From: Spirochaetales bacterium
Lineage (GTDB): Bacteria; Spirochaetota; Spirochaetia; Sphaerochaetales; Sphaerochaetaceae
Direction: 5' to 3'
Length of the DNA: 46,512 nt
Assembly: GCA_022788185.1 (NCBI GenBank)
Contig: JALEVV010000013.1
Coordinates: 1 to 46,512, forward strand
Shown here: positions 33,647 through 42,844 of the stretch, in pieces
Position numbering within the stretch: the stretch's first letter is position 1
How the letters are laid out: each line of letters opens with the position of its first letter
Program-made: the position numbers and the translations under genes
Notes under the pieces: model-generated
What the model saw: only the letters and a program-made list of their open reading frames with translations
Told to the model about the DNA's origin: nothing
The model's database searches: none

Positions 33647-34264
33647 ATGGCTGTCAAGCTGACAAAGAATGAACAGAAGAAGCAGAAGGATGCGCTTAAA
33701 CAGTATAACCGCTACCTTCCCACGCTGCAGTTGAAAAAGCAGCAGCTTCAGACTGTCATCAGGCAGATTGAAAGTGAGATTGAGGAGTATAAGGTCCAGC
33801 AGAAGGCCCTTATCGCTTCCCTTCAGAACTGGATAGCTGTCTTCGGTGAGCACAGTTCTTTTGACTCTCTCCACAGCCTGGACAACCTGGTTAAGATCGA
33901 TACGATAGTGAAGGGTAAGGGAAACATCGCCGGTGTCGAGATTCCCGTCTTCAGGGAACTCACGTTCCAGGATATTTCCTATTCGCTCTTCGAATATCCC
34001 CTTTGGGTCGACAGCGGTATCGACGCACTCAAGAAGTGCAGTGAATACGATGCCAGGATCAGGACCCTGCAGGAGCAGATCGATCTTCTCGGCAGGGAGC
34101 TCAGGACAACAAGCCAGCGTGTCAATCTCTTTGAGAAGGTTAAGATACCTGAAGCAAAAGAGAATATCAGAAGAATTGGCATTTACCTCGGTGACCAGCA
34201 GACCAGCGCGGTTGTCAGGGGTAAGATCGCAAAGAAGAAACTGGTCAGGGAGGATCCGTCATGA
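33647..34264 (+). CDS. atpD: V-type ATPase subunit D
   Basis: The central rotor shaft. The 205 residues are two long antiparallel helices. The N-terminal one starts LTKNEQKKQKDALKQYNRYLP and the C-terminal one carries RVNLFEKVKIPEAKENIRRI, the family signature. The end overlaps atpI by 4 bases. Subunits F and G/H, which usually accompany D and E, are not encoded nearby. Confidence 0.95.
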   Translation: MAVKLTKNEQKKQKDALKQYNRYLPTLQLKKQQLQTVIRQIESEIEEYKVQQKALIASLQNWIAVFGEHSSFDSLHSLDNLVKIDTIVKGKGNIAGVEIPVFRELTFQDISYSLFEYPLWVDSGIDALKKCSEYDARIRTLQEQIDLLGRELRTTSQRVNLFEKVKIPEAKENIRRIGIYLGDQQTSAVVRGKIAKKKLVREDPS

Positions 34265-36105
34265 TCGAAGGAATGAAAAGCGTGACTCTTGCAGCGCCCT
34301 TCTCTCAGAAGAAGGAGATGCTTAAGAGCCTGCGTAAGCTCGGTCTCATGCATGTTTCGTCCCTTAAGAGATCGTGTGAGGCATCGGATGTGACTGATAA
34401 GAACATCACGGTCCTGATGAACACGCTCTCAGTGATCAGGGAAGAAGCTGATAAAAAGAAAAACTATGAACAGGTGGCCTCCGAGGGCCGGGATTTCGAG
34501 GAACTCTCGTCCAGGCTTGAAGGGCTTATCAGAAGGAGAAGTGAGGACAGTGAGGAGCTGAGGAGACTTGGATTTGCCGAAGCTTCCCTTGCTCCCTGGG
34601 GTGACTTCGATCCCGCTGAACTCTCGGCGCTGGAAGGTGAGGGCGTAAGACTCAGCTTCTACACCATGGGCAAAAAGGAAAAGGAGACCCTACGTCAGGA
34701 TGAGAACGTCTTTTTCATCTCCCTTAAGGAAGTGAATAAGATGGAAGCGGTGGCAGTTGTGGGCGAACCCCTCAGCGACAGCTTCCCTGCAGTGAGGTTC
34801 ATCCCCTCCGGTGAGAGCCTATCCGAAGTCAGGGCAAAGATCGACGCACTGAAAGCCGATATGTCCGCAATCTCTGAAGAGCTTGAAAAGGCCAACGTCT
34901 ATGCAGATGCATTCCGCTGGCAGATAAAGCTGAGAAGTCAGAAATCCATGCTGGAAAGGGTGGATGCATCGTGTGAGGATGTGGAACAGATCACACTCAT
35001 TCACGGTTACATCCCCGATGCCGACCTGGATGCCTTCAGAACCTTCGCAAAGGATAGGGGATACGCCTGGCTCATCGATGATGTAAAGGATGACGAGATG
35101 CCTCCCACAAAGATCCGTTACAAGGGCTTTGTCAGGATCATCAAGCCGCTCTATGACGTACTCGGCACTGTTCCGGGGTACAGGGAATATGACATTTCAC
35201 TCTACTTCCTGCTGTACTTCTCCGTGTTCTTTGCCATGATCATAGGTGATGCCGGATACGGCCTTATATTCATACTGGCCGCTGCCCTCATCCAGATGAA
35301 AACCAAAAAGGCAAGTGACATGGTCATCCTGATCTATGTTCTGGGTGCCACGACGGTGGTATGGGGTGCGCTGACCGGAACCTGGTTCGGTTCGGTTGCC
35401 ATCATCAACGCGATTCCGCCGCTGAAATATCTCATTATCCCGTCGATATGCAACTTCTCCATGGAGCTCTTCGGGATAGAGAGTGTTTTCGCACAGAACA
35501 CGGTGATGAAGTTCTGCTTCATCCTCGGTGCCTCCCAGTTGGTGCTTGCATGCGTCATCAACGTGGTGGCCAAGATCAGGGCCAAAAATCTGTCCTTCGT
35601 GGCCGACATCGGCTGGCTCCTGGACGTGCTTGTGATATACATGCTTGTCCTCTTCCTTGTTCTCAATGAGGAAGTGAACTTCGGCATCATCATCGCAGGC
35701 GTTGCCGCAGGATTCGTACTGATCTGTCTTTTCGGCAAACAGGAACCCGGTGTTCCCTTTGTCAAAGGAATGGTAAAGAGTCTCTCTGATGCCTTCACGG
35801 TATTCCTTAACACCATAAGCTGTTTCGGTAACGTGATGAGCTACATAAGACTTTTCGCGGTGGGAATGGCCTCCCTTGCCATAGCTGACTCGTTCAACTC
35901 AATGGCAGGCGGACTGCTCTCAGGTTTCGCCCTCCCGGCAGGAATACTCGTACTCGTGCTCGGTCATGGACTTAACCTCATCATGGGTCTTCTAAGTGTC
36001 GTGGTACACGGAGTGAGACTCAATCTTCTGGAATTTTCCAATCAGCTCGGAATGGAGTGGAATGGATATAGCTACGATCCGTTTAGGGAAACGGCAATAA
36101 AATAA
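34261..36105 (+). CDS. atpI: V-type ATPase subunit I (a-type membrane stator)
   Basis: The membrane stator that provides the ion half-channels. The N-terminal half (about 1-290) is a cytoplasmic, coiled-coil-containing arm that contacts the peripheral stalk. The C-terminal half has seven to eight hydrophobic helices starting near residue 315. The essential arginine lies in SYIRLFAVGMASL, and a second conserved segment, HGVRLNLLEF, follows. The length of 614 residues is typical for bacterial NtpI proteins. Confidence 0.96.
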   Translation: MIEGMKSVTLAAPFSQKKEMLKSLRKLGLMHVSSLKRSCEASDVTDKNITVLMNTLSVIREEADKKKNYEQVASEGRDFEELSSRLEGLIRRRSEDSEELRRLGFAEASLAPWGDFDPAELSALEGEGVRLSFYTMGKKEKETLRQDENVFFISLKEVNKMEAVAVVGEPLSDSFPAVRFIPSGESLSEVRAKIDALKADMSAISEELEKANVYADAFRWQIKLRSQKSMLERVDASCEDVEQITLIHGYIPDADLDAFRTFAKDRGYAWLIDDVKDDEMPPTKIRYKGFVRIIKPLYDVLGTVPGYREYDISLYFLLYFSVFFAMIIGDAGYGLIFILAAALIQMKTKKASDMVILIYVLGATTVVWGALTGTWFGSVAIINAIPPLKYLIIPSICNFSMELFGIESVFAQNTVMKFCFILGASQLVLACVINVVAKIRAKNLSFVADIGWLLDVLVIYMLVLFLVLNEEVNFGIIIAGVAAGFVLICLFGKQEPGVPFVKGMVKSLSDAFTVFLNTISCFGNVMSYIRLFAVGMASLAIADSFNSMAGGLLSGFALPAGILVLVLGHGLNLIMGLLSVVVHGVRLNLLEFSNQLGMEWNGYSYDPFRETAIK

Positions 36106-36131
36106 TGTAAATTGAAAGGAGTTATTTCAAT

Positions 36132-36572
36132 ATGTCTAATTTAGCTTATGTCGGTATGGTTTGTGCTCTCTGTTTTTCAGCAATCGGCTCCGGTCTCGGT
36201 GCCGGTATGGCAGCTCAGTCAGCAGTCGGTGGCTGGAAGAAGTGCTACGCTGAGGGTAAGCCCGCTCCGTTCATCATGGTTGCTTTCGCAGGTGCGCCTC
36301 TCACACAGACGATCTACGGCTTCCTGCTCATGAACTTCATCAACTCTGCCTTCCAGGCTACTGGCAACATGCTCATGTGCCTTGGTGTCGGTGTTTTCGG
36401 CGGTATCGCAATCGGTCTCTCCGCTTTCCTGCAGGGTAAGGTTGCCGCATGCTCCGCAGATGCACTTGCCGAGACAGGTAAGGGTACTGCCAACTACTTC
36501 ATCGTAGTAGGTATCGTTGAGACAGTCGCTCTCTTCACCCTCGTCTTCAGCATGCTCCTCCTGAACAGCTGA
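36132..36572 (+). CDS. atpK: V-type ATPase subunit K (rotor ring, probably Na+ specific)
   Basis: A 146-residue proteolipid with four hydrophobic helices, the double-hairpin type of V-ATPase rotor ring. Aligned by eye with E. hirae NtpK, the sodium ligands Thr64, Gln65, Gln110 and Glu139 correspond to Thr58, Gln59 (APLTQT), Gln101 (FLQGK) and Glu130 (GIVET). Retention of all four suggests Na+ rather than H+ coupling. AGGAG lies before the ATG. The gene ends the operon and is followed by a hairpin. Confidence 0.95.
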   Translation: MSNLAYVGMVCALCFSAIGSGLGAGMAAQSAVGGWKKCYAEGKPAPFIMVAFAGAPLTQTIYGFLLMNFINSAFQATGNMLMCLGVGVFGGIAIGLSAFLQGKVAACSADALAETGKGTANYFIVVGIVETVALFTLVFSMLLLNS

Positions 36573-36581
36573 TTGTCAAAA

Positions 36582-36632
36582 GATAATAAAAGAGAAGGCT
36601 GCATCAATTGGTGCAGCCTTCAATATTATTAT
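36582..36632. terminator. Bidirectional hairpin between atpK and the ABC permease gene
   Basis: GAAGGCTGCA (36594-36603) and TGCAGCCTTC (36612-36621) form a 10-bp stem with an 8-base loop. On minus it is followed by a T-rich TCTCTTTTATTATC and on plus by AATATTATTAT. It is likely shared by the two convergent operons and works best in the minus direction. Confidence 0.75.
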
Positions 36633-36641
36633 GGGGTTATG

Positions 36642-37307
36642 TCAGCTTATGGAGGTTGTCTTCATGTCACTCATCCTGAGGTGATGTATTGCCGAGGCAA
36701 GGGTCAGAAGGATAAATGAAACGGCTATAATAATAACACTGTGAACCAGTGAGAATGCCTCGACCTCATCAATTACTTCAAGCACCTCTGATCCGGGCAG
36801 CGAGGTAATGCATATTGCCGCAATGACCAGGAAGGAAATAAAGGGTTTGAAGAGCGTCGTTATCGATGAGAAGAGACATCCTGCGGAAAAGCCCAGGAAA
36901 GCCGAAAGTGCAAAGGAAAGAATGTATGTGCTCACGGAAAGCAGCTGAAAGCCAGAGATCATGCCACTTATGAAATAGACTGCCAGGAGTCCGATCAGCG
37001 AGATGATCATCGTGACTGCAACTCTGATTACGTATCTTACGAAGGCAGTTGTTCTTGTTGCTCCGAAAAGCATCAGAAGTCTCATATACTGGAGTGAGAG
37101 ACATCCGGCCACAAGATAGAATATTGAGAGTACCCCGATGTTCACCAGCGGTATCATGGCAAAAATGTCTTGCATTTCGGATGATGACAAGTCACCTCCC
37201 GTAAGGAACTTCAGGGCAACGCTGACTGCTCCCATGGCAAGAGTTGCCGTTCCAATGGCAATGAGTGAACCCTTTGAAAGTTCAAATGTTATGATATCTT
37301 TCTTCAT
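36642..37307 (-). CDS. ABC transporter membrane protein (Ytr-type)
   Basis: A 221-residue integral membrane protein with about six hydrophobic segments and no extracytoplasmic domain, partner of the ATPase just upstream. The ATG at 37307 has GGAGG 6 bases upstream, so I take it over an upstream start at 37370. The arrangement of GntR regulator, ATPase and small permease is that of YtrA-type systems, which respond to envelope stress or antibiotics in Gram-positive bacteria. The substrate here is unknown. Confidence 0.85.
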   Translation of the reverse strand: MKKDIITFELSKGSLIAIGTATLAMGAVSVALKFLTGGDLSSSEMQDIFAMIPLVNIGVLSIFYLVAGCLSLQYMRLLMLFGATRTTAFVRYVIRVAVTMIISLIGLLAVYFISGMISGFQLLSVSTYILSFALSAFLGFSAGCLFSSITTLFKPFISFLVIAAICITSLPGSEVLEVIDEVEAFSLVHSVIIIAVSFILLTLASAIHHLRMSDMKTTSIS

Positions 37308-37318
37308 TTTTATCCTCC

Positions 37319-38146
37319 TCAGCGGGCAAGAGCGATGAACGCATCCTGCAGATCGGCATGGGAAACGCAACCATCAGGAGCATTCACTTCCCCTCTTACC
37401 GTCATCGTGATCTTCCCAAGCGACTCAGTTTTTGAAAGAATCTCATAGGAACCGGTAACAGAACCAAGCGCCTCAGAAGTAACCGTAACTTTCCTGATAT
37501 TCTGAAGCAGCTTATCCTTGTCCTCATCGACGATGAGTTTTCCCTTATGGATTAGTTTCACGCTGTCCAGCAGGGAGGCGACCTCCTCAATGAGGTGGGT
37601 CGAGATCACGAAGCAGCGGTCAGGCGTGAATCTTTCCAGCAGCAGTGTGTAGAAAAGCTCCCTGTGGGCGGCATCCAGTCCCAGAATCGGCTCGTCGAAG
37701 AATACGAAGCGGGCAGGGGACGTAAGCGCCAGAATATCCTTGAAGATCGTCCTGTATCCGGTGGAGAGCTTCTCCCACGATTTTTTCAGCGGAAGCTCGA
37801 AGGAATCGGCAAGCCTTTCCATTTCATTCCTGTCGGCACCTGAGTACTGCTCTGCCTGACGGAATATGAGGTTTACCTTATCGCCTGAGACAAAGGGGTT
37901 TTCCTCACCGATTGCAAAGACGTTCCTCTTCAGCGAGGGATCGCTGCCAAGTGACCTTCCATCTGCCTCAATTGTTCCGGCCGTAGGATAAATCATGTTT
38001 GTACAAAGCTTTATCATAGTACTCTTTCCTGCACCGTTGCGTCCCAAAAGACCGTAGATGTGTCCGGTCTCGAATTCTGTCGTGACAAGATCAAGCGCAT
38101 TCTTGCTGCCATAGGTCTTGGTCACACCCTTAAGTTCAATTTTCAT
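37319..38146 (-). CDS. ABC transporter ATP-binding protein (YtrB-like)
   Basis: The ATPase of the Ytr-like transporter, 275 residues. Walker A GRNGAGKST lies at about 36-44, the signature motif is LSTGYRTI (degenerate from LSGGQ, as usual in this subfamily), Walker B is FVFFDEP and the switch histidine is in STHLIEE. A C-terminal accessory region of about 60 residues follows. It overlaps the regulator gene by 11 bases and precedes the permease by 11 bases. Confidence 0.95.
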   Translation of the reverse strand: MKIELKGVTKTYGSKNALDLVTTEFETGHIYGLLGRNGAGKSTMIKLCTNMIYPTAGTIEADGRSLGSDPSLKRNVFAIGEENPFVSGDKVNLIFRQAEQYSGADRNEMERLADSFELPLKKSWEKLSTGYRTIFKDILALTSPARFVFFDEPILGLDAAHRELFYTLLLERFTPDRCFVISTHLIEEVASLLDSVKLIHKGKLIVDEDKDKLLQNIRKVTVTSEALGSVTGSYEILSKTESLGKITMTVRGEVNAPDGCVSHADLQDAFIALAR

Positions 38147-38507
38147 TAAATCCTCCCATCACCATATGCGTGAGTTCCTCTTCTGTTATTCGAAGCGATA
38201 AGGCGGCTTTTACAAGCGGCCTGATGTGATCTTTCATGAAGGTTTTCCTTTTCATCATGATCACTTCCTCCCTGGCTCCCGTCCTCACGAACATACCGAT
38301 ACCCCGTTTCTTTTCCACAAGACCTTCCTCAACCAGAAGGTTGACAGCCTTCATCGTCGTTGCCGGATTGATCTTAAGCTCAACGCTGAGCTGTGTGGAG
38401 GAGGGGATCGGCGAGCCTTCCTGATAGACACCGTTCATGATGTCCTCTTTAAGATATTCAGCAAGCTGCTGGAATATCGGTCTGTCATCGGTAAAGCTGT
38501 AATTCAT
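38136..38507 (-). CDS. GntR-family transcriptional regulator (YtrA subfamily)
   Basis: A short 123-residue GntR protein: a winged-helix domain from about 1 to 75 (PIFQQLAEYLKEDIMNGVY, SSTQLSVELKINPATTMKAVNLL, GLVEKKRGIGMFV) and only a short C-terminal dimerisation helix pair. This is the YtrA subfamily, which represses its own ABC transporter operon. A near-perfect palindrome at its promoter is the obvious binding site. The start is preceded by GGGAGGAG. Confidence 0.95.
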   Translation of the reverse strand: MNYSFTDDRPIFQQLAEYLKEDIMNGVYQEGSPIPSSTQLSVELKINPATTMKAVNLLVEEGLVEKKRGIGMFVRTGAREEVIMMKRKTFMKDHIRPLVKAALSLRITEEELTHMVMGGFNEN

Positions 38508-38520
38508 GCTCCTCCCAATT

Positions 38521-38573
38521 GGTTAGTTACTCGAGTAATTAACCATATAACGCATTAACTATCTTTCTGTCAA
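38521..38573 (-). promoter_or_regulatory. Promoter and 24-base palindromic operator of the ytr-type operon
   Basis: On minus, a consensus TTGACA (38568-38573), 17 bases, then TTATAT (38545-38550). Immediately downstream, 38521-38544 is a 24-base palindrome (GGTTAGTTACTC and GAGTAATTAACC, one mismatch) that covers the transcription start. This is the expected site for autorepression by the GntR protein. Confidence 0.75.
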
Positions 38574-38648
38574 TGGAAACAAATAAATTTTTCAGGATTT
38601 TGAAGAATGAGTGACCGTGCATTATCTCGCGACTATTTTGATTAATTG

Positions 38649-38657
38649 TGCTATTCT
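38649..38657 (+). promoter_or_regulatory. Extended -10 promoter directly before the 38664 ATG
   Basis: TGC-TATTCT ends 6 bases before the ATG, so the mRNA would start at or next to the start codon. No -35 box is evident. It would drive the YhcH-like gene and probably ispG, uvrA, lptD and phoH behind it. Confidence 0.4.
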
Positions 38658-38663
38658 GTCCCC

Positions 38664-38972
38664 ATGATCATCGACTCAGTTGCAAATCTCGGGTTATACG
38701 AACCGGTCCTTCCTTCCATAGCAGGGAGGGACGGATATCTTTATACAATAGCCGAAAAAATGAATGCCTTCGTAAGTGATCGTTCTCACTCCGTACTGCT
38801 GATAGCTGAAAAGGGCGATGCCCGCATTGCCACCGGGTGGCGGGAAAGCCGTGATTCCAGGGACGTGACGGCGGCATGCATTCTCCGGGAAGGGGAGTTT
38901 GCCCTCTTCCTTCCGGGAGAGAAATATGTAATCAGTGAGTGTGACAGAGTCCTCAGGTACGTTCTGGAGTAA
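38664..38972 (+). CDS. Short degenerate YhcH/YjgK-like protein
   Basis: 102 residues from the ATG at 38664 (an upstream TTG at 38646 is unlikely). The N-terminus MIIDSVANLGLYEPVLPSIAGRD and the end REGEFALFLPGEKYVI resemble the first and last parts of YhcH/DUF386 cupin proteins of about 150 residues. The central metal-binding histidine segment is missing, so it would be a shortened, probably metal-free relative, and its role is unknown. No ribosome site is visible. ispG starts 3 bases after the stop. Confidence 0.65.
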   Translation: MIIDSVANLGLYEPVLPSIAGRDGYLYTIAEKMNAFVSDRSHSVLLIAEKGDARIATGWRESRDSRDVTAACILREGEFALFLPGEKYVISECDRVLRYVLE

Positions 38973-38975
38973 AAC

Positions 38976-40016
38976 ATGTACAGCGAAAGAAAAGCAGTTG
39001 TGAATAATCTTGTGATTGGTGCTGATGCCCCTGTCAGGGTTCAGACAATGTATGACAGCCAGATAGCCGACACCGATACCGATGAGGTAATAAGGAGGAT
39101 AAGGCTGCTGGAGGCAATGGGATGCGACCTTATAAGGTTTTCCTATGTGTCGTCCAGAGACAGGGAAAATTTCACAAAAATAGTGAAAGAGTCGCCGATT
39201 CCCGTTGTTGCTGACATACACTTCGACTATAAGCTTGCCATTGAGGCGCTGCAGTGCGGTGCTCCGAAGATAAGGATAAACCCCGGTAACATCGGACCCC
39301 GTTGGAAGACCGAGGAGGTCGTGAAGGCGGCCCGGGACAGGGGTGCGTGCATCAGGATCGGGCTCAACAGCGGATCCCTTCCTCGCAACACATCAGGTAA
39401 GGATGTTCCTTCCCTGATGGCCGATACCGCAATGGAGTACCTGTCCTGGTTTGAAGGATGGGGATTTGAAAACAGTGTCGTTTCCCTCAAGGCATCCGAT
39501 CCGGAAGTGACCCTTAAGGCCAACAGACTGCTGAAGCAGCAGTGCACCTATCCCATCCACCTCGGTGTCACAGAGGCCGGAGGCGCCGTCACCTCATGCA
39601 TCCGCTCGGCATGGGCGCTGGGCAATCTGCTGAAGGAGGGAATAGGGGACACGATCAGGGTTTCCATCACCGGGTCGATTGAGACCGAAGTTCAGGCTGC
39701 CGTCGAGATCCTGAGAACCCTCGGCCTCAGGAAAGGAGGGGTACGCATCGTCTCATGCCCCCGCTGCGGAAGACACACCTTCGATTCCCAGGCCTTCCTT
39801 TCCAAAGTTGAGCCCAGGCTGCTGTCACTGAAAAAGAACATCACCGTTGCCATTATGGGGTGCCAGGTAAACGGCCCGGGTGAAGCTAAGAACGCAGATG
39901 TGGCCGTAACCGGTATCGGCAACAGGATTTTCCTCTACAGGAACGGGGAACTGCTGAGGGATGTGGAAGAGGATAAGGCAGAGGATGCCCTCTTCGATAC
40001 GATTGAGAGTTTATGA
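38976..40016 (+). CDS. ispG: 4-hydroxy-3-methylbut-2-enyl-diphosphate synthase
   Basis: The Fe-S enzyme of the MEP pathway that reduces MEcPP to HMBPP. The N-terminal TIM barrel has [24 protein letters not shown] and [10 protein letters not shown]. The C-terminal Fe-S domain has [11 protein letters not shown] and [11 protein letters not shown], with cysteines near residues 261, 264 and 296 and the ligating Glu just after. The length of 346 residues matches the compact bacterial type. It overlaps uvrA by 4 bases. With dxr at 332 it anchors the pathway in this genome. Confidence 0.97.
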   Translation: MYSERKAVVNNLVIGADAPVRVQTMYDSQIADTDTDEVIRRIRLLEAMGCDLIRFSYVSSRDRENFTKIVKESPIPVVADIHFDYKLAIEALQCGAPKIRINPGNIGPRWKTEEVVKAARDRGACIRIGLNSGSLPRNTSGKDVPSLMADTAMEYLSWFEGWGFENSVVSLKASDPEVTLKANRLLKQQCTYPIHLGVTEAGGAVTSCIRSAWALGNLLKEGIGDTIRVSITGSIETEVQAAVEILRTLGLRKGGVRIVSCPRCGRHTFDSQAFLSKVEPRLLSLKKNITVAIMGCQVNGPGEAKNADVAVTGIGNRIFLYRNGELLRDVEEDKAEDALFDTIESL

Positions 40017-42844
40017 ACGACAGAATTGTAATTAAGGGTGCCAGACAGCACAATCTGAAGAACATAGATCTGGAGCTGCCGAAGAACAGTCTCATTGTCA
40101 TGAGCGGTCTTTCAGGTTCGGGAAAATCATCACTGGCCTTCGACACGATTTTCGCTGAAGGTCAGCGCCGCTATGTGGAGTCCCTCTCAGCCTATGCCAG
40201 ACAGTTTTTAGGCAGGCTGGACAAACCGAACGTGGACAGCATCGACGGACTGTCGCCCGCAATCGCGATCGAGCAGAAGTCCACCCACAAAAATCCCAGG
40301 TCCATCGTGGGAACGATTACGGAAATCTACGATTACTACCGCCTTCTATGGGCCCGCTGCGGTCATGTTCACTGCCCTGAGTGCGGCAGGGAAATCAGCG
40401 AGATGTCCGTTGACCAGATCATCGACATCATCTTTTCCCATGAGGAAGGCGGCCGCCTGATCGTCACAAGCCCCGTTGCAAGGGGAAGAAAGGGTGAATT
40501 CAGGAAGGTCTTTGATGATGCCCTCAGTGCTGGCTACACCCGCTGTATCGTGGACGGAAAGATGTTCATGCTCGAGGATGAGATTCCCCAGCTGGACAAA
40601 CAGTTCAAGCATACCATCTCGGTCGTGATAGACAGGCTCATCAACCGCCGTGATGAAAGGGCCAGGCTTGCGGATGCCATTGAGCGGGCAACTGAGATGT
40701 CCGATGGACTTGTGGAAGTCGAATATGTCACAGAAGGCCGGAAGGAGCTTTACAGCGAAAAGAACTCATGTCCAGACTGCGGTATAACGGTACCTGAGCT
40801 GGAACCGAGGCTCTTTTCATTCAACAACCCCTACGGTGCATGTCCAGACTGTAACGGACTGGGATTCAGGAGCGAATTTGACATAAAGAAGATAATTCCA
40901 GATTCCTCCAAAAGTTATCTGGAAGGGGGAATCGTTACCCACAATCCTGATGCTTCCTACAGCGGCTCCTACATAAAGGCGCTTGCCGAGGCTTATCACT
41001 TCGATCTTTCCATCCCGCTGAAGGACTGGCCGAACGATGCCAAGAAGGTGCTTCTTTACGGGGGCGGCAAGCTTCTGGACATTGAGTATGAAAACGGCAG
41101 GAAGACGACCAAATTTCATAAGAAGGAGCAGTACCCGGGAATAATCAGGGAACTGGAGCGAAGATATTTCGAAACCCAGTCCATGGCAGTCAAGGTGTGG
41201 CTTGACACCCTGCGTGTCACCCATGAGTGTACCACCTGCCATGGGGACAGGCTCAGAAAGGAGGCCCTCAGCGTCTATGTGGGCGGGAGGAACATCATGG
41301 ACGTCACCAAACTCAGCGTCCGTGATTCAATTGCCTTCTTCAATGAGCTCTCCCTTTCAGACACCGAAAAGGAAATATCCAAAGAGATAATGAAGGAAAT
41401 CAAGGCAAGGCTGAACTTCCTTCTGAACGTCGGACTCGGATATCTTTCCCTGAACAGGGCCAGTGCCACCCTCTCGGGAGGTGAGGCCCAGAGAATCAGG
41501 CTTGCAACCCAGATAGGATCGGCCCTGTCCGGAGTATTATACGTTCTGGATGAGCCTTCGATCGGACTACATCAGAGGGACAATGAAAAGCTCATTTCCA
41601 CCCTGAAAAACCTCAGGGATCTGGGAAACACCGTGATTGTGGTCGAGCACGATGAGGATACCATCAGGTCGGCCGATTACGTCGTTGATCTTGGACCCGG
41701 GGCAGGGGAGCTCGGAGGCTATGTTACCGCAAAGGGAACACCTTCAGAGGTGGAAAACTGCGTGGACAGCGTAACCGGAGCCTATCTCAGCGGCAGGCTC
41801 ACGATCGACGTGCCCTCTGAAAGAAGAAAGGGTAACGGCAAAGAGCTCATCCTCCATGACTGCACGAGGAATAATCTTAAGAACGTGACGGTGCATTTCC
41901 CCCTTGGAAAGCTCGTTGTCCTCACCGGTGTTTCCGGAAGCGGCAAGTCCACGCTGCTCAACGAACTTCTCATTCCCAGCATAAAGGCTCGCCTTGCAAA
42001 GGAAAAGGACCGGAGCATTGAAGGGTGTGGAGCGCTTGAGGGAGCAGAGGCGATCGATAAGGTCATCAACATCGACCAGAGTCCTATCGGAAGGACTCCC
42101 AGGAGCAATCCGGCAACCTACGTCGGACTCTATACCGCGATAAGGGATCTTTTTGCCTCCCTGCCCGAGTCAAAGGCCAGGGGCTTCAAACCCGGACGCT
42201 TCTCATTCAACGTGCCCGGAGGAAGGTGTGAAAACTGTCAGGGAGACGGAACGATCAAGATTGAAATGCACTTCCTTCCCGATGTTTACGTTCCCTGTGA
42301 TGTATGTCACGGCAGAAGGTACAATAAGGAAACACTTCAGGTTCAGTATAAGGGAAAGAGCATTGCGGACGTGCTGGACATGACTGTCCATGAGGCAAGT
42401 GAGTTCTTCAGCTCCATTCCCCAGATTAAGGCAAAACTTGATACCCTTATGAGCGTCGGCCTTGACTATGTCCACCTCGGACAGAGTGCCCTTACGCTTT
42501 CAGGCGGTGAGGCCCAGAGGGTAAAACTTTCTCTGGAGCTCTCGAGGAGAAGCACCGGTAAGACCCTTTATGTGCTGGATGAGCCCACCACAGGACTTCA
42601 CTTTGCGGATGTGAGAAAACTGCTTGAAGTCATTCAGTCACTTGTTGACCAGGGAAACAGCGTCATTCTGATCGAGCACAATCTCGACGTGATAAAGTGT
42701 GCGGATCACATAATCGATCTCGGACCGGAGGGCGGTGATGAGGGCGGATGCGTCATTGCGGAAGGCACGCCTGAGGAGATCGCCGCTAATGAGAAGAGTC
42801 ATACGGGAAGATTCCTGAGGAGGTATCTTGGCCTCAAGGATTAA
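40013..42844 (+). CDS. uvrA: Excinuclease ABC subunit A
   Basis: The damage-recognition ATPase of nucleotide excision repair, 943 residues. The first P-loop GLSGSGKSS lies near residue 32. Zinc modules are present at CPECG, at CPDCG/CPDCNG and in the C-terminal half at [14 protein letters not shown]. Two ABC signatures ([12 protein letters not shown] and [12 protein letters not shown]) and a second P-loop GVSGSGKST complete the tandem arrangement. It is translationally coupled to ispG, and its 3' end overlaps the lptD start by 17 bases. Confidence 0.98.
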   Translation: MNDRIVIKGARQHNLKNIDLELPKNSLIVMSGLSGSGKSSLAFDTIFAEGQRRYVESLSAYARQFLGRLDKPNVDSIDGLSPAIAIEQKSTHKNPRSIVGTITEIYDYYRLLWARCGHVHCPECGREISEMSVDQIIDIIFSHEEGGRLIVTSPVARGRKGEFRKVFDDALSAGYTRCIVDGKMFMLEDEIPQLDKQFKHTISVVIDRLINRRDERARLADAIERATEMSDGLVEVEYVTEGRKELYSEKNSCPDCGITVPELEPRLFSFNNPYGACPDCNGLGFRSEFDIKKIIPDSSKSYLEGGIVTHNPDASYSGSYIKALAEAYHFDLSIPLKDWPNDAKKVLLYGGGKLLDIEYENGRKTTKFHKKEQYPGIIRELERRYFETQSMAVKVWLDTLRVTHECTTCHGDRLRKEALSVYVGGRNIMDVTKLSVRDSIAFFNELSLSDTEKEISKEIMKEIKARLNFLLNVGLGYLSLNRASATLSGGEAQRIRLATQIGSALSGVLYVLDEPSIGLHQRDNEKLISTLKNLRDLGNTVIVVEHDEDTIRSADYVVDLGPGAGELGGYVTAKGTPSEVENCVDSVTGAYLSGRLTIDVPSERRKGNGKELILHDCTRNNLKNVTVHFPLGKLVVLTGVSGSGKSTLLNELLIPSIKARLAKEKDRSIEGCGALEGAEAIDKVINIDQSPIGRTPRSNPATYVGLYTAIRDLFASLPESKARGFKPGRFSFNVPGGRCENCQGDGTIKIEMHFLPDVYVPCDVCHGRRYNKETLQVQYKGKSIADVLDMTVHEASEFFSSIPQIKAKLDTLMSVGLDYVHLGQSALTLSGGEAQRVKLSLELSRRSTGKTLYVLDEPTTGLHFADVRKLLEVIQSLVDQGNSVILIEHNLDVIKCADHIIDLGPEGGDEGGCVIAEGTPEEIAANEKSHTGRFLRRYLGLKD

